NCBI GenBank assembly: GCA_013298945.1
Contig: JAAFJR010000001.1
Span: 777,337-841,336, forward strand
Reading direction: 5' to 3'
DNA: 64,000 nucleotides
Source: Polaromonas sp.
GTDB lineage: Bacteria > Pseudomonadota > Gammaproteobacteria > Burkholderiales > Burkholderiaceae_C
The notes beneath the pieces were generated by a model. The model was not told the DNA's origin. It saw only the letters and a list, made by a program, of their open reading frames with translations, and made no database searches. The translations under genes were made by a program, and so were the position numbers. Every line of letters begins with the position of its first letter. Position 1 is the stretch's first letter. Shown here one piece after another: positions 8,836 to 17,497 of this stretch.

Positions 8836-10546
8836 AAGTTATTTTTTTGCTATTATATTTATAGCTATTAAGGCAATAAATACGCCAGCTATAGCCTGTT
8901 TTGATGATATTAAATTAGATACTTCAACGCGCTCGCATCAGGGCGCTTTACTTTACGTTTGGTCACCCCGCATGGTGCTGTCTGCGACCCAAGCACACTT
9001 GGCAGCAGACGCAGCAAAAGCTGCGGGTTTGAAGTTCATGCCCTTGGTGGATGGTCGTTTACCAGCCGCTGAGTGGCAATCTGCACTGCGCACGCTTGCA
9101 ACCACCCAGCCTAAAGATGCCGAAGCCTTGGCAGCTTCAGAGCCGGTTTGTTCTCCAAAATTGCTTGAAAAAGACGCATACGCACATTTCCCTACGGCTT
9201 TTGTGTCTAAAAGCGGTGAAATGCATCCTAACCGCTTGATTGGCGCGATGCCAGCACAGTTTTGGGCGCTGGGGATTCAAGAGCGTTTGCATGAGGGTTT
9301 GAAGCGCGGGAGTGATGTGGCTAATATTGAAACGCAGCAACAATGCATTCCGCAAAACCAATTCATCGCTCTTGACCCCGATTTAGCCGGTTTGAACGAT
9401 GACAAGCAAGTGGCGTTGGGCGCTTACGAACGTGTCAGCCCAGATGGACGCTATATTCTGCGTTCTTTTTCGGGCAGCAAGTTGTCAGCGGTCAGTTTGG
9501 TGGAAATTCCAGGACCGCCGGGCTTGAACGCCATCAAAGGGCATGTCAGTCGTCAAAGAATTCTCTCCACACCCTTTTCGAATGAAGCGTTTCCCGTCCA
9601 AGGCAGTTGGCGGTATTTGGTCGATACGAATGGTGATCACTACACTTTTAATAGCATACTAAGCAATAAATACGCTGGTAAAGTTGTTTTTTCAGGGGGT
9701 ATGGACGGGTTTTATGCAGCCGCCTCCGAAGTTGGTGGCAGCTACCCAACGCGCAACGCGCAGCCAGTTAATATTCGTTCACTCAGTTGGCCAAACGCGA
9801 ATGCTTCGGGTTCTGCCACTGAGAACCGGCAGGGTGAAGGTATGTTGACGGCTAGAACTCTTACGGTTGATGCGTTGAAACAAAACGTTATTGCGGACTC
9901 CAACCGCGTCAATTTGTGCCTCAACCGCCTACGTGAAGACGGCGCGATGTACGCCTTGCCCATGATTTCCGTCGACGGACAAGAGTTTGCCGCCTTGCCG
10001 CAAAACCCAGTCGCTGGCGTGGCGACGATGCGCATTTTTGAGTTCGGCGCAGATGGTAAGCAGTGCGTTCCTAGCGGGCAGTTCACGCTACAGTCTGGTA
10101 AAGTCATTTTTGGCTTTTCTAGCAAAACCAAAAAACATGCCGATGTGGCTTATGAGTATCGTGGGCAGGTCTGGTGGGTGCGGCGTGACGATAGCTTGAA
10201 ATCGTTGATTCCCCTGAACTTGGCACCATGGGAAGATCCAGCTTTCAAACCAAGCAAAACCAGCCCAGCTTACAAAGACGTCACGGCCAGTGCATTTCCA
10301 GGCTTCACCCGTGATGGCCGAGTTATATACGCGGCTAATTGGAAGCGTTGCGACGGTGCGCTAGAAGGCGATTGTAGGCAAGAGGGCGGCTATGTCGTCT
10401 CTGACCCATTTCAAAGCAATGCTTTCCGCAACGAATTACTGCAAAGTAAAGCTGGCTCTTCAAGTAGTTCACCAAAAAGTTGTATCACCCTGCAAGAAGT
10501 GGCGAATGAAAGAGCTGCTTTTTCAGCCTTTCATGGCACAGACTGA
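8822..10546 (+). CDS. secreted protein of unknown family, two repeat-derived segments
   Basis: A 574-residue protein that I do not recognise. It begins with a signal-peptide-like stretch, FFAIIFIAIKAINTPAIA. That stretch is encoded by the dispersed repeat at 8849-8896. The body has sequences reminiscent of beta-propeller blades (SPDGRYILRSFSG, GGMDGFYAAASEVGGSYP, VIYAANWKRCDG). Scattered cysteines suggest a periplasmic or exported protein with disulfides. A second repeat copy at 9638-9682 encodes DHYTFNSILSNKYAGK inside the body. It overlaps the end of gph and has no clear Shine-Dalgarno, so translation is probably coupled. ssrA follows. No function is assigned. Confidence 0.7.
   Translation: MVICKSYFFAIIFIAIKAINTPAIACFDDIKLDTSTRSHQGALLYVWSPRMVLSATQAHLAADAAKAAGLKFMPLVDGRLPAAEWQSALRTLATTQPKDAEALAASEPVCSPKLLEKDAYAHFPTAFVSKSGEMHPNRLIGAMPAQFWALGIQERLHEGLKRGSDVANIETQQQCIPQNQFIALDPDLAGLNDDKQVALGAYERVSPDGRYILRSFSGSKLSAVSLVEIPGPPGLNAIKGHVSRQRILSTPFSNEAFPVQGSWRYLVDTNGDHYTFNSILSNKYAGKVVFSGGMDGFYAAASEVGGSYPTRNAQPVNIRSLSWPNANASGSATENRQGEGMLTARTLTVDALKQNVIADSNRVNLCLNRLREDGAMYALPMISVDGQEFAALPQNPVAGVATMRIFEFGADGKQCVPSGQFTLQSGKVIFGFSSKTKKHADVAYEYRGQVWWVRRDDSLKSLIPLNLAPWEDPAFKPSKTSPAYKDVTASAFPGFTRDGRVIYAANWKRCDGALEGDCRQEGGYVVSDPFQSNAFRNELLQSKAGSSSSSPKSCITLQEVANERAAFSAFHGTD
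8849..8896 (+). repeat. dispersed repeat, copy 3 (signal peptide of the 574-residue protein)
   Basis: Contains GGCAATAAATACGCCAGCTA and encodes IAIKAINTPA. TAG is replaced by AAG. Confidence 0.88.
9638..9682 (+). repeat. dispersed repeat, copy 4 (body of the 574-residue protein)
   Basis: Contains AGCAATAAATACGCTGGTA. It encodes YTFNSILSNKYAG, the same frame as the LpxK copy. Confidence 0.8.
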
Positions 10547-10582
10547 ACATAAACGTAGCAGATAGCGTAAAATCAAAGACTT

Positions 10583-10967
10583 GGGGCTGCACTGGTTTCG
10601 ACATGGGTACGGACGCGCAGTGGGGCATGCCGAGCTTGGATCACGCTCGTAAAAATCGATTCAACAAACTAACTGCAAACGACGAACGTTTCGCACTCGC
10701 TGCTTAATTGCCAGTGAGCTTCACAACAGCAGGCCGATAGGCTGGGCAAGGGTGGTTTAGCAATGAACCGTCCAGGCTGTGGAGTCATTTTTATCGGCTG
10801 GTTTGAACCTGGGCACCTTAGGTTTGAACAAGACAATAGGGCGCTGGCGAACTGTATAGCGTGCTCCTGCGCGATACGGTAAGTAAGATTTAAATCAGAC
10901 GGCTAAGCATGTAGATCTACGCGAAAAAGTCTTATGGACGCGGGTTCAAATCCCGCCAGCTCCACCA
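10583..10967 (+). ncRNA. ssrA: transfer-messenger RNA (tmRNA)
   Basis: One-piece tmRNA of about 385 nt. The 5' acceptor strand GGGGCTG and the conserved GGTTTCGACATGGGTACGG are present. The 3' end carries the T-arm GGGTTCAAATCCC and the acceptor strand ending CTCCACCA. The tag frame starts at GCA 10675 and ends at TAA 10705-10707, giving (A)NDERFALAA, whose LAA end is the usual ClpXP/ClpAP degron. Pseudoknot sequences lie between. A possible -10 (TAAAAT, 10568-10573) sits just upstream, and a terminator follows at 10979. Together with SmpB it rescues stalled ribosomes. The tag is typical of Burkholderiales. Confidence 0.97.
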
Positions 10968-10978
10968 AACGGCAAAAC

Positions 10979-11014
10979 AAAGGCCGCTAACGACATACAG
11001 TTATCGGCCTTTTT
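10979..11014 (+). terminator. terminator after ssrA
   Basis: An AAAGGCCG / CGGCCTTTTT stem with an inner TAAC/GTTA pairing and a terminal T-run. It lies 12 nt after the tmRNA CCA end. The A-run on the other strand could also end umuC transcription, whose stop is at 11040. Confidence 0.85.
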
Positions 11015-11039
11015 CATTGATGAACCAACTGCTTAAAGA

Positions 11040-12356
11040 TCATTTTGCAACCGGCAACTCATCCCACTGCGTTGTATACCGTGGACTTCTAGCCTCGCTG
11101 CGCATAGCCCAGCGCTTACTCGTTCCACAAGCCGCACTGCGAATCATGCCACGCCCAAAGCGTTCATTGATCGCGTCCAAGGCCTGCATCTTTTGTGCTG
11201 AACGTGGATCAATGCTTGAAACCATGAAACTGGCTTGCTGATGCAATTCCTCCGACAAATCCAGCAGCATGATGCCGCACTTCTTGTAAATGAAGTCTGG
11301 TTTGTAGAGCCGTTTCAATACCCGCAAAGCATGTTTGGAGAGTTCTAAGGTGTCATTGGTAGGCTCAGGCAGTGACATCACCAAGCCCGCGTTGTACTGC
11401 TTTTGATCCTCTCTGAATCTGTTTGTCTGGATAAACACGTATATCGCACCACTGAATGAACGCTGTCGCCTGAGCTTTTCACCAGCAGCGGCAACGTGCC
11501 ATGAAACCGATTCAGTCAGTTCATAGAGCGTTTGCACGGGTGTCCCAAAGCTCCTAGATGACATGATTTGCTGTTTGTCAGGGATCACGTCTTCCATTGC
11601 TAGGCAAGAAGTTCCACGTAATTCATGAGCGGTTCGCTCTAAGACTACCCCGAATTGAGTTCGCAAGATTTTGGGTTCAATCTTGGCAAGGTCTAAAACC
11701 GTATTCACACCCAGCGTGCGTAAGCGTTCCCCGATACGCCTACCCACGCCCCATACCTCAGTCACATCGTATTGAGCCATCCAAGTATGAAGCGTAGACA
11801 CATCAAAGCTGGCAAGGTCACACACACCCGCAAAGGCAGGGTTTTTCTTGGCAAGGTGATTGGCAAACTTAGCCAATGTCTTGGTCGGTGCAAAGCCCAC
11901 ACACACGGGTAAGCCCGTCCATTGCAATACCCGCTGTCGGATACCTTGCCCCATGCTGGTATGGCCACCATAGAGCTGTGCCACGCCTTGCATCTGCAGG
12001 AAGCTCTCATCAATCGAGTAAACCTCAATGTCAGGACAGAATTGGCGCAAGACGGCTGTGGCACGGTTACTCATATCGCCATACAGCGCATAGTTGCTGG
12101 AATAGGCAATGATGCCGTGCTGCTTGGCCAAGTCTTTCATCTTGAACCACGGTTGCCCCATTTTGATACCCAGGTCTTTGACTTCTTGGCTTCTCGCCAC
12201 CGCACAGCCGTCATTGTTAGACAGCACCACCATGGGGACATTTTGCAAGCGGGGTTCAAACGCCCGTTCGCAGCTCACATAAAAGTTATTCACATCCACC
12301 AAGGCGAACATGGGTTTATTGCTTTCTGGTGGATTAGACTTTGCAGGATCAGACAT
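11040..12356 (-). CDS. umuC: Y-family DNA polymerase V catalytic subunit
   Basis: Translesion polymerase subunit of the SOS response, working with processed UmuD and RecA. Family motifs are in order: [18 protein letters not shown] (first metal Asp), [12 protein letters not shown], the catalytic YSIDESFL, and [12 protein letters not shown] in the helix-hairpin-helix. A C-terminal little-finger domain and tail complete it. I chose ATG 12356 (MSDPAKSN, 438 residues), which overlaps the umuD stop by 8 bp. An upstream ATG at 12407 would add 17 residues inside umuD. The umuD-umuC order and overlap imply one transcript from the LexA-controlled promoter at 12812. Confidence 0.93.
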   Translation of the reverse strand: MSDPAKSNPPESNKPMFALVDVNNFYVSCERAFEPRLQNVPMVVLSNNDGCAVARSQEVKDLGIKMGQPWFKMKDLAKQHGIIAYSSNYALYGDMSNRATAVLRQFCPDIEVYSIDESFLQMQGVAQLYGGHTSMGQGIRQRVLQWTGLPVCVGFAPTKTLAKFANHLAKKNPAFAGVCDLASFDVSTLHTWMAQYDVTEVWGVGRRIGERLRTLGVNTVLDLAKIEPKILRTQFGVVLERTAHELRGTSCLAMEDVIPDKQQIMSSRSFGTPVQTLYELTESVSWHVAAAGEKLRRQRSFSGAIYVFIQTNRFREDQKQYNAGLVMSLPEPTNDTLELSKHALRVLKRLYKPDFIYKKCGIMLLDLSEELHQQASFMVSSIDPRSAQKMQALDAINERFGRGMIRSAACGTSKRWAMRSEARSPRYTTQWDELPVAK

Positions 12357-12801
12357 AGCGGCGCACCGAACCCACAACAACACCCCAGATTTTGAGTTCT
12401 TGGCCATCAGTAAAAAGAATAGGGCGATAGCTGGGGTTTTCAGGGTGTAGCTCTATGCGCTGGCCACGCATAAACAAGCGTTTGATGGTGAAGTCACCAT
12501 CCACCACCGCTACCACTATGTCACCATGCCGTGCCTGCAAGGATTTATCAACAATCACTTTGTCACCGTCCAAGATACCTGCCAACTGCATAGACTGGCC
12601 TTTGACCTGAAAGATAAAACTGGCTTCTTTGTGTTGCACCAAAAAAGCGTTCAGGTCTAAGCCGTCCTCTAGGTAATCGGTTGCTGGGGAGGGAAAGCCT
12701 GCAGGCAGCTTGAAGCTGATCAAGGGGAAGTAGTTGGCTAGGGCGTGCTTAGCGACCGCCCCTAGATTGGCTACACTGTCATTCGTATTCATGGATTTCA
12801 T
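12349..12801 (-). CDS. umuD: DNA polymerase V accessory protein / S24 self-cleaving protease
   Basis: A 150-residue LexA-like S24 peptidase. RecA-stimulated self-cleavage produces UmuD', the active partner of UmuC. The N-terminal region carries [19 protein letters not shown], where Ala-Gly replaces the Cys-Gly cleavage pair of E. coli. The catalytic serine is in GQSMQLAGI and the catalytic lysine in [15 protein letters not shown] 12801 is used; ATG 12792 is an equally possible start. A perfect LexA-type palindrome begins 11 bp upstream. Confidence 0.93.
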   Translation of the reverse strand: MKSMNTNDSVANLGAVAKHALANYFPLISFKLPAGFPSPATDYLEDGLDLNAFLVQHKEASFIFQVKGQSMQLAGILDGDKVIVDKSLQARHGDIVVAVVDGDFTIKRLFMRGQRIELHPENPSYRPILFTDGQELKIWGVVVGSVRRYV

Positions 12802-12811
12802 TTGTTAAATA

Positions 12812-12827
12812 CTGTTTATGTGTACAG
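12812..12827 (-). promoter_or_regulatory. LexA (SOS) operator
   Basis: CTGTTTATGTGTACAG matches the gammaproteobacterial LexA consensus CTGT-N8-ACAG exactly. On the umuD strand it is preceded by TA and followed by TATTTAAC, much like the E. coli umuDC operator. It lies between divergent umuD (ATG 12801) and the SRAP gene (ATG 12895), so it could control both. Confidence 0.85.
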
Positions 12828-12894
12828 TATATATGAGAGCTAATGAGAGCTAGCAAAACCAACCCAAACTTCACATCAAAAACCCTTTATTGCT

Positions 12895-13506
12895 ATGTGC
12901 GTTCGCTTTGACACCCCGCAAATGACCCTTTGGGACAAGGAATACAACCTTGAGTATTTGGCACAGGCTTATCCGAACTATTTAGCACCCATGATTCGGA
13001 TCAAGGGCGGTAGACGTGTCCCCAGCTTGGCGAACTTTGGTTTGATTCCCTATTGGGCTAAAGACAAAAGCTTTGGTAAACACACTTACAACGCCAGAAC
13101 CGAAACCGTCCACGAAAAGCCCAGTTACCGCACCCCTTGGCGCAAAAGACAGTTTTGCTTAATACCGATGCAGCGGTTCTATGAACCTAACTATGAATCA
13201 GGCAAGGCCGTGCAATGGGCGATTCAGCGCAAAGACAAAGCCCTATTCACAGTTGCGGGGATTTGGGACAGTTGGACTGACCCTAGCAGCGGTGAAATGC
13301 TGGATTCGTTTTCTATGCTGACCATCAATGCAGATGGCCACCCGATCATGGGGCGGTTTCACAAGGCAGGGGATGAGAAGCGAAGTCTGGTTGTTATAGA
13401 TACTTACAAGCAAGATGCTTGGTTGCAGGCCACAAAAGATAACAAACCGTTAGATTTTTGCGAGCCTATGTCGGTTGAAGAATTTGAGACAGAAAAGGCA
13501 ATTTAG
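12895..13506 (+). CDS. SRAP domain protein (SOS response-associated peptidase / HMCES-YedK family)
   Basis: A 203-residue SRAP protein. Family members form a covalent thiazolidine link between Cys2 and abasic sites in single-stranded DNA, protecting them during replication. The required N-terminus is present as MCVRF, giving Cys2 after Met removal. The conserved NARTET segment, RFYEP (catalytic Glu) and SMLTINADGHP...MGRFH (His region) follow. The usual MCGR reads MCVR, a small deviation. Placement opposite umuDC with a shared LexA operator fits the known genomic link of SRAP proteins to SOS functions. Induction by damage is inferred. Confidence 0.9.
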   Translation: MCVRFDTPQMTLWDKEYNLEYLAQAYPNYLAPMIRIKGGRRVPSLANFGLIPYWAKDKSFGKHTYNARTETVHEKPSYRTPWRKRQFCLIPMQRFYEPNYESGKAVQWAIQRKDKALFTVAGIWDSWTDPSSGEMLDSFSMLTINADGHPIMGRFHKAGDEKRSLVVIDTYKQDAWLQATKDNKPLDFCEPMSVEEFETEKAI

Positions 13507-13690
13507 CAGGGGGTAGTAATATAAAAACGGGGTCGAAAGCGGGCTTTAATTTTTGCTTGTGACGTATCTTGACTGCTTTAGCCGGATATTCCCGTCTCAC
13601 AAGCTTGGTGTCAGCTAAAAATCGATAATCACTGTACCCAAACGCAGTGCCAGCTATTTCGCACAGGCACGGCTCATTAGGAAAATTAGC

Positions 13691-13996
13691 ATGTCAAATC
13701 GTCGTGAATTTATTGTTCAGTGTTCTTTTGCAGTTGGCACATTAACTGCGGGCTCAGCTTTTGCCCAAGGCGCAATGCTTGATGAAAAAGACGCCCAAGC
13801 AGTTGCCTTAGCTTACAAGGCCGATGGCACAAAAACAGACAAAGTCAAATTCCCAAAATACGCAGCTACACAAAACTGCAGCAATTGCGCTTTGTACCAA
13901 GGTAAAGCTGATGCAAAAGCCGCTGGCTGCCCTCTGTTTGCTGGCAAACAAGTAGCAGGTAAAGGCTGGTGCAGCGCTTGGGCTAAAAAGGCTTAA
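13691..13996 (+). CDS. high-potential iron-sulfur protein (HiPIP)
   Basis: A 101-residue precursor of a periplasmic [4Fe-4S] electron carrier. The N-terminus has a Tat-like RREF motif (residues 4-7), a hydrophobic stretch and a cleavage region SAFAQ. The four cluster cysteines have the HiPIP spacing C-x2-C-x13-C-x13-C (NCSNC, then GCPLF and GWCSAW). Length is normal. It is followed after 23 bp by the DUF393 gene and the photolyase cluster. A link to them is possible but not shown. In purple and related betaproteobacteria HiPIPs feed electrons to reaction centres or oxidases; no reaction-centre genes are seen here. Confidence 0.93.
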   Translation: MSNRREFIVQCSFAVGTLTAGSAFAQGAMLDEKDAQAVALAYKADGTKTDKVKFPKYAATQNCSNCALYQGKADAKAAGCPLFAGKQVAGKGWCSAWAKKA

Positions 13997-14019
13997 TCGG
14001 CATCACCAAGGTTTTAGCC

Positions 14020-14418
14020 ATGCAAAGTTTGACCATTTACTACGATGGTGAATGTCCGCTTTGTTTGGCTGAAATCCATTTTCTAAAAAATAGAAATAAG
14101 CTTGGGTTACTTGAGTTTGTTGATGTGGCCGCTCCTCAATATGACGAAACGGAGCACCAGCTAAGCTGCAAACTCGCCCTAGCTACCATGCAAGGCCGGC
14201 TGGCTGATGGCACCCAGTTAGAAGGTATTCCGGTATTTGCGCAAGCCTACAAACGCGCGAATTTGCCGACCTTGGCTTGGCTGTTTACAAGGCCATGGTT
14301 AGCACCTTTGTTGAACGGCAGTTACTACGTCTTCGCCAAATACAGGCATAGCATTTCAAAAACTATCGGGCCCATGATGCTGCGTTTGTCAAAGCGGTTC
14401 ACACCCAAGACGAGCTAA
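14020..14418 (+). CDS. DUF393 / DCC family thiol-disulfide oxidoreductase-like protein
   Basis: A 132-residue member of the DUF393 family. The start YYDGECPLCLAEIHFL carries the Asp-Gly-x-Cys-x2-Cys signature, and LADGTQLEGIPVFAQAY corresponds to the family's second conserved segment. Its precise role is not established; a redox function is inferred from the CPLC motif. It ends 7 bp before the first photolyase homologue, so it is probably cotranscribed with the cluster. Confidence 0.82.
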   Translation: MQSLTIYYDGECPLCLAEIHFLKNRNKLGLLEFVDVAAPQYDETEHQLSCKLALATMQGRLADGTQLEGIPVFAQAYKRANLPTLAWLFTRPWLAPLLNGSYYVFAKYRHSISKTIGPMMLRLSKRFTPKTS

Positions 14419-14425
14419 CCCGTCG

Positions 14426-16018
14426 ATGAGCTACAGCATCGTTTGGTTCAAACGCGATCTGCGCGTTGTGGACCATGCAGCTTTGCACGCTGCCGCACAA
14501 CGAGGCCCAGTTTTATGCCTTTATGTCATTGAACCCAGTGTCTGGGAACAGCCCGATGCCGCACATCAGCATTACCTTTTTTTACTGGAAAGCTTGCGTG
14601 ATTTAGATGATAATTTACGCCGTCTAGGAGGGCAATTACACGTCATAGTCGGCGAATTTGTTGCCTTAGCAGCTAGATTATTGATAGCAAACCCATTCAA
14701 TGCTATTTATGCCCATGAAGAGACGGGCAACGGCATCACCTACAAACGTGACTTAGCTGTAGGCGCGTGGTGCAAGGTGCACAACGTAGAATTTCACGAA
14801 TACAGACAATTTGGCGTGGTGCGAAAACTTAAAAGTAGAGATGACTGGAAAGGCTATTGGGACAAGCACGTCCACGCGCCTTTGCTGCCATCACCAACAC
14901 CTTCAGCATCGCAACACAGCTTGCAATTCGTCCCCTTACCGTGGCAAACAACTGAAACCGTTAAATTACCAAACCCCGCCAAACTCGGTTTGGCTTTAGA
15001 TGCACCCAAGCATCGCCAAATCGGCGGCAGGAAGTTGGGACTAAACGTACTGCAAGACTTTTTGAACGACAGAAGCGCGCAATACAGGGGCGGTATTTCT
15101 TCCCCTTTGTCCGCACCGACCGCCTGTTCGCGTTTGTCGCCGTATCTGGCGTTTGGCTGCATCAGCTTGCGCGAAGTGGTGCAATCCACCTATTACGCCA
15201 TCAACACTTTACCCGCTGGCAATTGGCAAAAAAAGGGTTTGGTGGCCTTTGTTAGCCGTTTGTACTGGCATTGCCATTTCATCCAAAAGCTGGAGTCTGA
15301 ACCCGAGCTGGAATATCAAAACGTGCACCGCAGCTATGACGGCCTGCGTGAAAACGACTGGAACCCTGCGCATTTTGAAGCGTTGCGTACCGCCCGAACC
15401 GGCTGGCCGCTGGTAGACGCCTGTGTGGTGATGCTGCGCGAGACGGGCTGGCTCAACTTTCGCATGCGTGCCATGCTGGTCTCCGTTGCCGCTTACCCGC
15501 TGTGGTTGCATTGGCGACCCGTGGGGCAGTGGCTGGCGCGGCAGTTTTTGGACTATGAGCCGGGTATCCACTGGAGCCAGATGCAAATGCAATCGGGCAC
15601 GACCGGCATCAACACCCCGCGCGTTTACAACCCCATCAAACAAGCGCAAGACCATGATCCTCATGGTCATTTTGTGCGTCGCTGGCTGCCCTACATGCGC
15701 CGCGTGCCAGATGCGTGGTTGTTTGAGCCGTGGCTGATGCCGCAAGTGATGCGGGAGCATTTAGACATAACCATCGGCGTAGGTTCTGAATTCGATATTC
15801 CCGAACCTTTGGTAGATATGCAAACTGCCACGCGAGAAGCTAAAGCGAAGCTTTTTGGCTTACGTTCGCAGCCAGAGGTGAGGGCGGGCAAAGCGGCGAT
15901 TGTTGAAAAGCATGCTTCAAGAGCCCATTTAAAAACCTCTAAGCCCAATTCGAAAAGTACGTCGCGTAGCAAAGCAACAGCTAAGCCCGAAAACCCACAA
16001 ATCACCCTAGATTTTTAG
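14426..16018 (+). CDS. cryptochrome/photolyase family flavoprotein
   Basis: A 530-residue protein. The N-terminal photolyase alpha/beta domain starts [16 protein letters not shown] and the C-terminal FAD-binding domain carries [18 protein letters not shown] and [40 protein letters not shown] is the region contacting FAD. A charged, Lys/Ser-rich tail of about 60 residues follows. The active-site Asn/Trp pattern differs from ordinary CPD class I photolyases. I therefore do not decide between DNA repair and blue-light sensing. It is the first of three paralogous flavoproteins here and is followed by the DUF2256 micro-gene. Confidence 0.85.
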   Translation: MSYSIVWFKRDLRVVDHAALHAAAQRGPVLCLYVIEPSVWEQPDAAHQHYLFLLESLRDLDDNLRRLGGQLHVIVGEFVALAARLLIANPFNAIYAHEETGNGITYKRDLAVGAWCKVHNVEFHEYRQFGVVRKLKSRDDWKGYWDKHVHAPLLPSPTPSASQHSLQFVPLPWQTTETVKLPNPAKLGLALDAPKHRQIGGRKLGLNVLQDFLNDRSAQYRGGISSPLSAPTACSRLSPYLAFGCISLREVVQSTYYAINTLPAGNWQKKGLVAFVSRLYWHCHFIQKLESEPELEYQNVHRSYDGLRENDWNPAHFEALRTARTGWPLVDACVVMLRETGWLNFRMRAMLVSVAAYPLWLHWRPVGQWLARQFLDYEPGIHWSQMQMQSGTTGINTPRVYNPIKQAQDHDPHGHFVRRWLPYMRRVPDAWLFEPWLMPQVMREHLDITIGVGSEFDIPEPLVDMQTATREAKAKLFGLRSQPEVRAGKAAIVEKHASRAHLKTSKPNSKSTSRSKATAKPENPQITLDF

Positions 16019-16047
16019 AATTTGAGATTTTAAAAAATATCGCCGCT

Positions 16048-16209
16048 ATGAAAATGATCAAAAAAGCCAATTTGCCCAGCAAAGTCTGCATTCACTGCCA
16101 GCGCCCCTTCACTTGGCGCAAAAAGTGGGAGAAGGTGTGGGATGAGGTGAAGTACTGCTCTGACCGCTGCAGGATGAGTTTTTCTGGCAACAAGGGCAAA
16201 ACACCGTGA
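16048..16209 (+). CDS. DUF2256 small zinc-ribbon-like protein
   Basis: A 53-residue protein starting [20 protein letters not shown]. It has a C-x2-C pair (Cys14, Cys17) and a C-x3-C pair (Cys37, Cys41), with a Trp/Lys-rich stretch [20 protein letters not shown] between and around them. This matches the DUF2256 pattern, a family often found beside photolyase/cryptochrome genes. Its stop overlaps the GTG start of the DASH gene by 4 bp (GTGA), so translation is coupled. Metal binding is inferred from the four cysteines; function is unknown. Confidence 0.88.
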   Translation: MKMIKKANLPSKVCIHCQRPFTWRKKWEKVWDEVKYCSDRCRMSFSGNKGKTP

Positions 16210-17423
16210 AGGCTGCGATTTATTGGTTCCGCAACGATCTGCGCGTCAACGACAACCCAGCTTTTACCCAAGCTTGTGCGAAATACGACAAAGTTTTTGC
16301 CGTTTACGTACATGACCCCAAGCAAAATGAACAAACACCTTGGGGTTTCGAGCGCATGGGCATGCACCGTAAAGCATTTTTGGCGGGTAGACTGAACGAT
16401 TTAGCCCTGCAATTGAAGATGCTGGGCTATGAATTGACAGAACTACAAGGTTCGCCCAAAGATGCTTTATCCGGGTTTGCCAAAGCACACAATACGGCGC
16501 AAATCTACTGCGAAGACATCGCTGCGCCAGAGGAGCAAGCTGAGATTGATGCGTTGCAAGCTGCTGGCTTGCAGGTCAAAACCCTGTGGCAATCCAGTTT
16601 GCTAGAGCCCGCCGATTTGCCTTTTGACGTGGAAAATCTGCCCACAGTCTTCACAGCTTTTAGAAACAAGATCGAAAAGCAAGGCCTCAAGCCTAGAGAA
16701 CCCAGAGAACCTCTAAAGCCGCTGCTACCGAGTGAGGATTTGCCCGAATCCGCTGCCCAGAAGCACCTCAAAAAATACTTCGCTGGCGATTTTGCGTTGA
16801 CGTACAAACTGACGCGCAACCAGCCCATGAATTGGTCGCCAGTCGAGCACTTTTCCACCAAATTCTCGCCTTGGCTGGCTTGCGGTGCGCTTTCTGCACC
16901 TATGATTTTTGCGGAGTTGAAGCGTTTTGAAGCTGCGCGTGGTGCAAACGACAGCACCTATTGGATTTGGTTTGAGCTGCTTTGGCGCGATTATTTCAGG
17001 TTTTTGCACTTGCAGCATGGTAAAAAACTCTACAGAAAACAAGGGCTTGGCAGCGTTGAGCTGGCCAAAGTGTCAAACAACAAACAAGGGTTAAAACGCT
17101 GGTGCGAAGGCCGAACTGGCGAGCCGCTGGTCGACGCTGGCATGCGCGAACTTGCCGCCACCGGCTGGTTGTCCAACCGCATGCGGCAAGTCGTTGCCAG
17201 TTATTTGATTTACGATCTTGGCGGCGACTGGCGCGCAGGCGCGGCGTGGTTTGAGAGCCAGTTGATCGACTACGACGTTTACAGCAACCAAGGCAACTGG
17301 CTCTACATCGCAGGGCGTGGCACAGACCCGCGAGGCGGGCGGCGCTTTAGCCCGCAAATGCAAGCGCAGCAGCATGATGCGGCAGGCGTTTACCGGCGGT
17401 TTTGGAACGTGTTTGGAACGTAG
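16206..17423 (+). CDS. DASH-family cryptochrome
   Basis: A 405-residue photolyase/cryptochrome of the DASH group, which repairs CPDs in single-stranded DNA and may sense light. The start [17 protein letters not shown], the [17 protein letters not shown] segment, and the C-terminal [34 protein letters not shown] and [12 protein letters not shown] are DASH hallmarks. It starts with GTG 16206, overlapping DUF2256. It is somewhat shorter than many DASH proteins (about 430-500) but has both domains. A dispersed repeat follows at 17450. Confidence 0.9.
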   Translation: MKAAIYWFRNDLRVNDNPAFTQACAKYDKVFAVYVHDPKQNEQTPWGFERMGMHRKAFLAGRLNDLALQLKMLGYELTELQGSPKDALSGFAKAHNTAQIYCEDIAAPEEQAEIDALQAAGLQVKTLWQSSLLEPADLPFDVENLPTVFTAFRNKIEKQGLKPREPREPLKPLLPSEDLPESAAQKHLKKYFAGDFALTYKLTRNQPMNWSPVEHFSTKFSPWLACGALSAPMIFAELKRFEAARGANDSTYWIWFELLWRDYFRFLHLQHGKKLYRKQGLGSVELAKVSNNKQGLKRWCEGRTGEPLVDAGMRELAATGWLSNRMRQVVASYLIYDLGGDWRAGAAWFESQLIDYDVYSNQGNWLYIAGRGTDPRGGRRFSPQMQAQQHDAAGVYRRFWNVFGT

Positions 17424-17449
17424 ATAGGGCTTAAATAAAGGCAAAAATT

Positions 17450-17497
17450 GCTATAAATAATATAGCTGTTTAGGCAATAAATACGCCGGCTAGATGC
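17450..17497 (+). repeat. dispersed repeat, copy 5 (before the FeS-BCP start)
   Basis: Contains GGCAATAAATACGCCGGCTA. It ends at the ATG 17494 of the FeS-BCP gene, so it may supply or disrupt the translation start. Confidence 0.92.

Noticed and set aside
10921..10967. tRNA gene from the T-arm and CCA end
   Set aside because: These belong to the tmRNA; the 5' half and tag frame confirm ssrA. No other tRNA was recognised.
14670..14710. Another dispersed repeat in the first photolyase (GATAGC ... GCTAT)
   Set aside because: Only short GATAGC/GCTAT words match; the GGCAATAAATACG core is missing and the protein has no extra residues there.
15209..15760. 183-codon frame opposite the cryptochrome/photolyase gene
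   Set aside because: Antisense shadow with no domain; the plus-strand gene has clear flavoprotein motifs.
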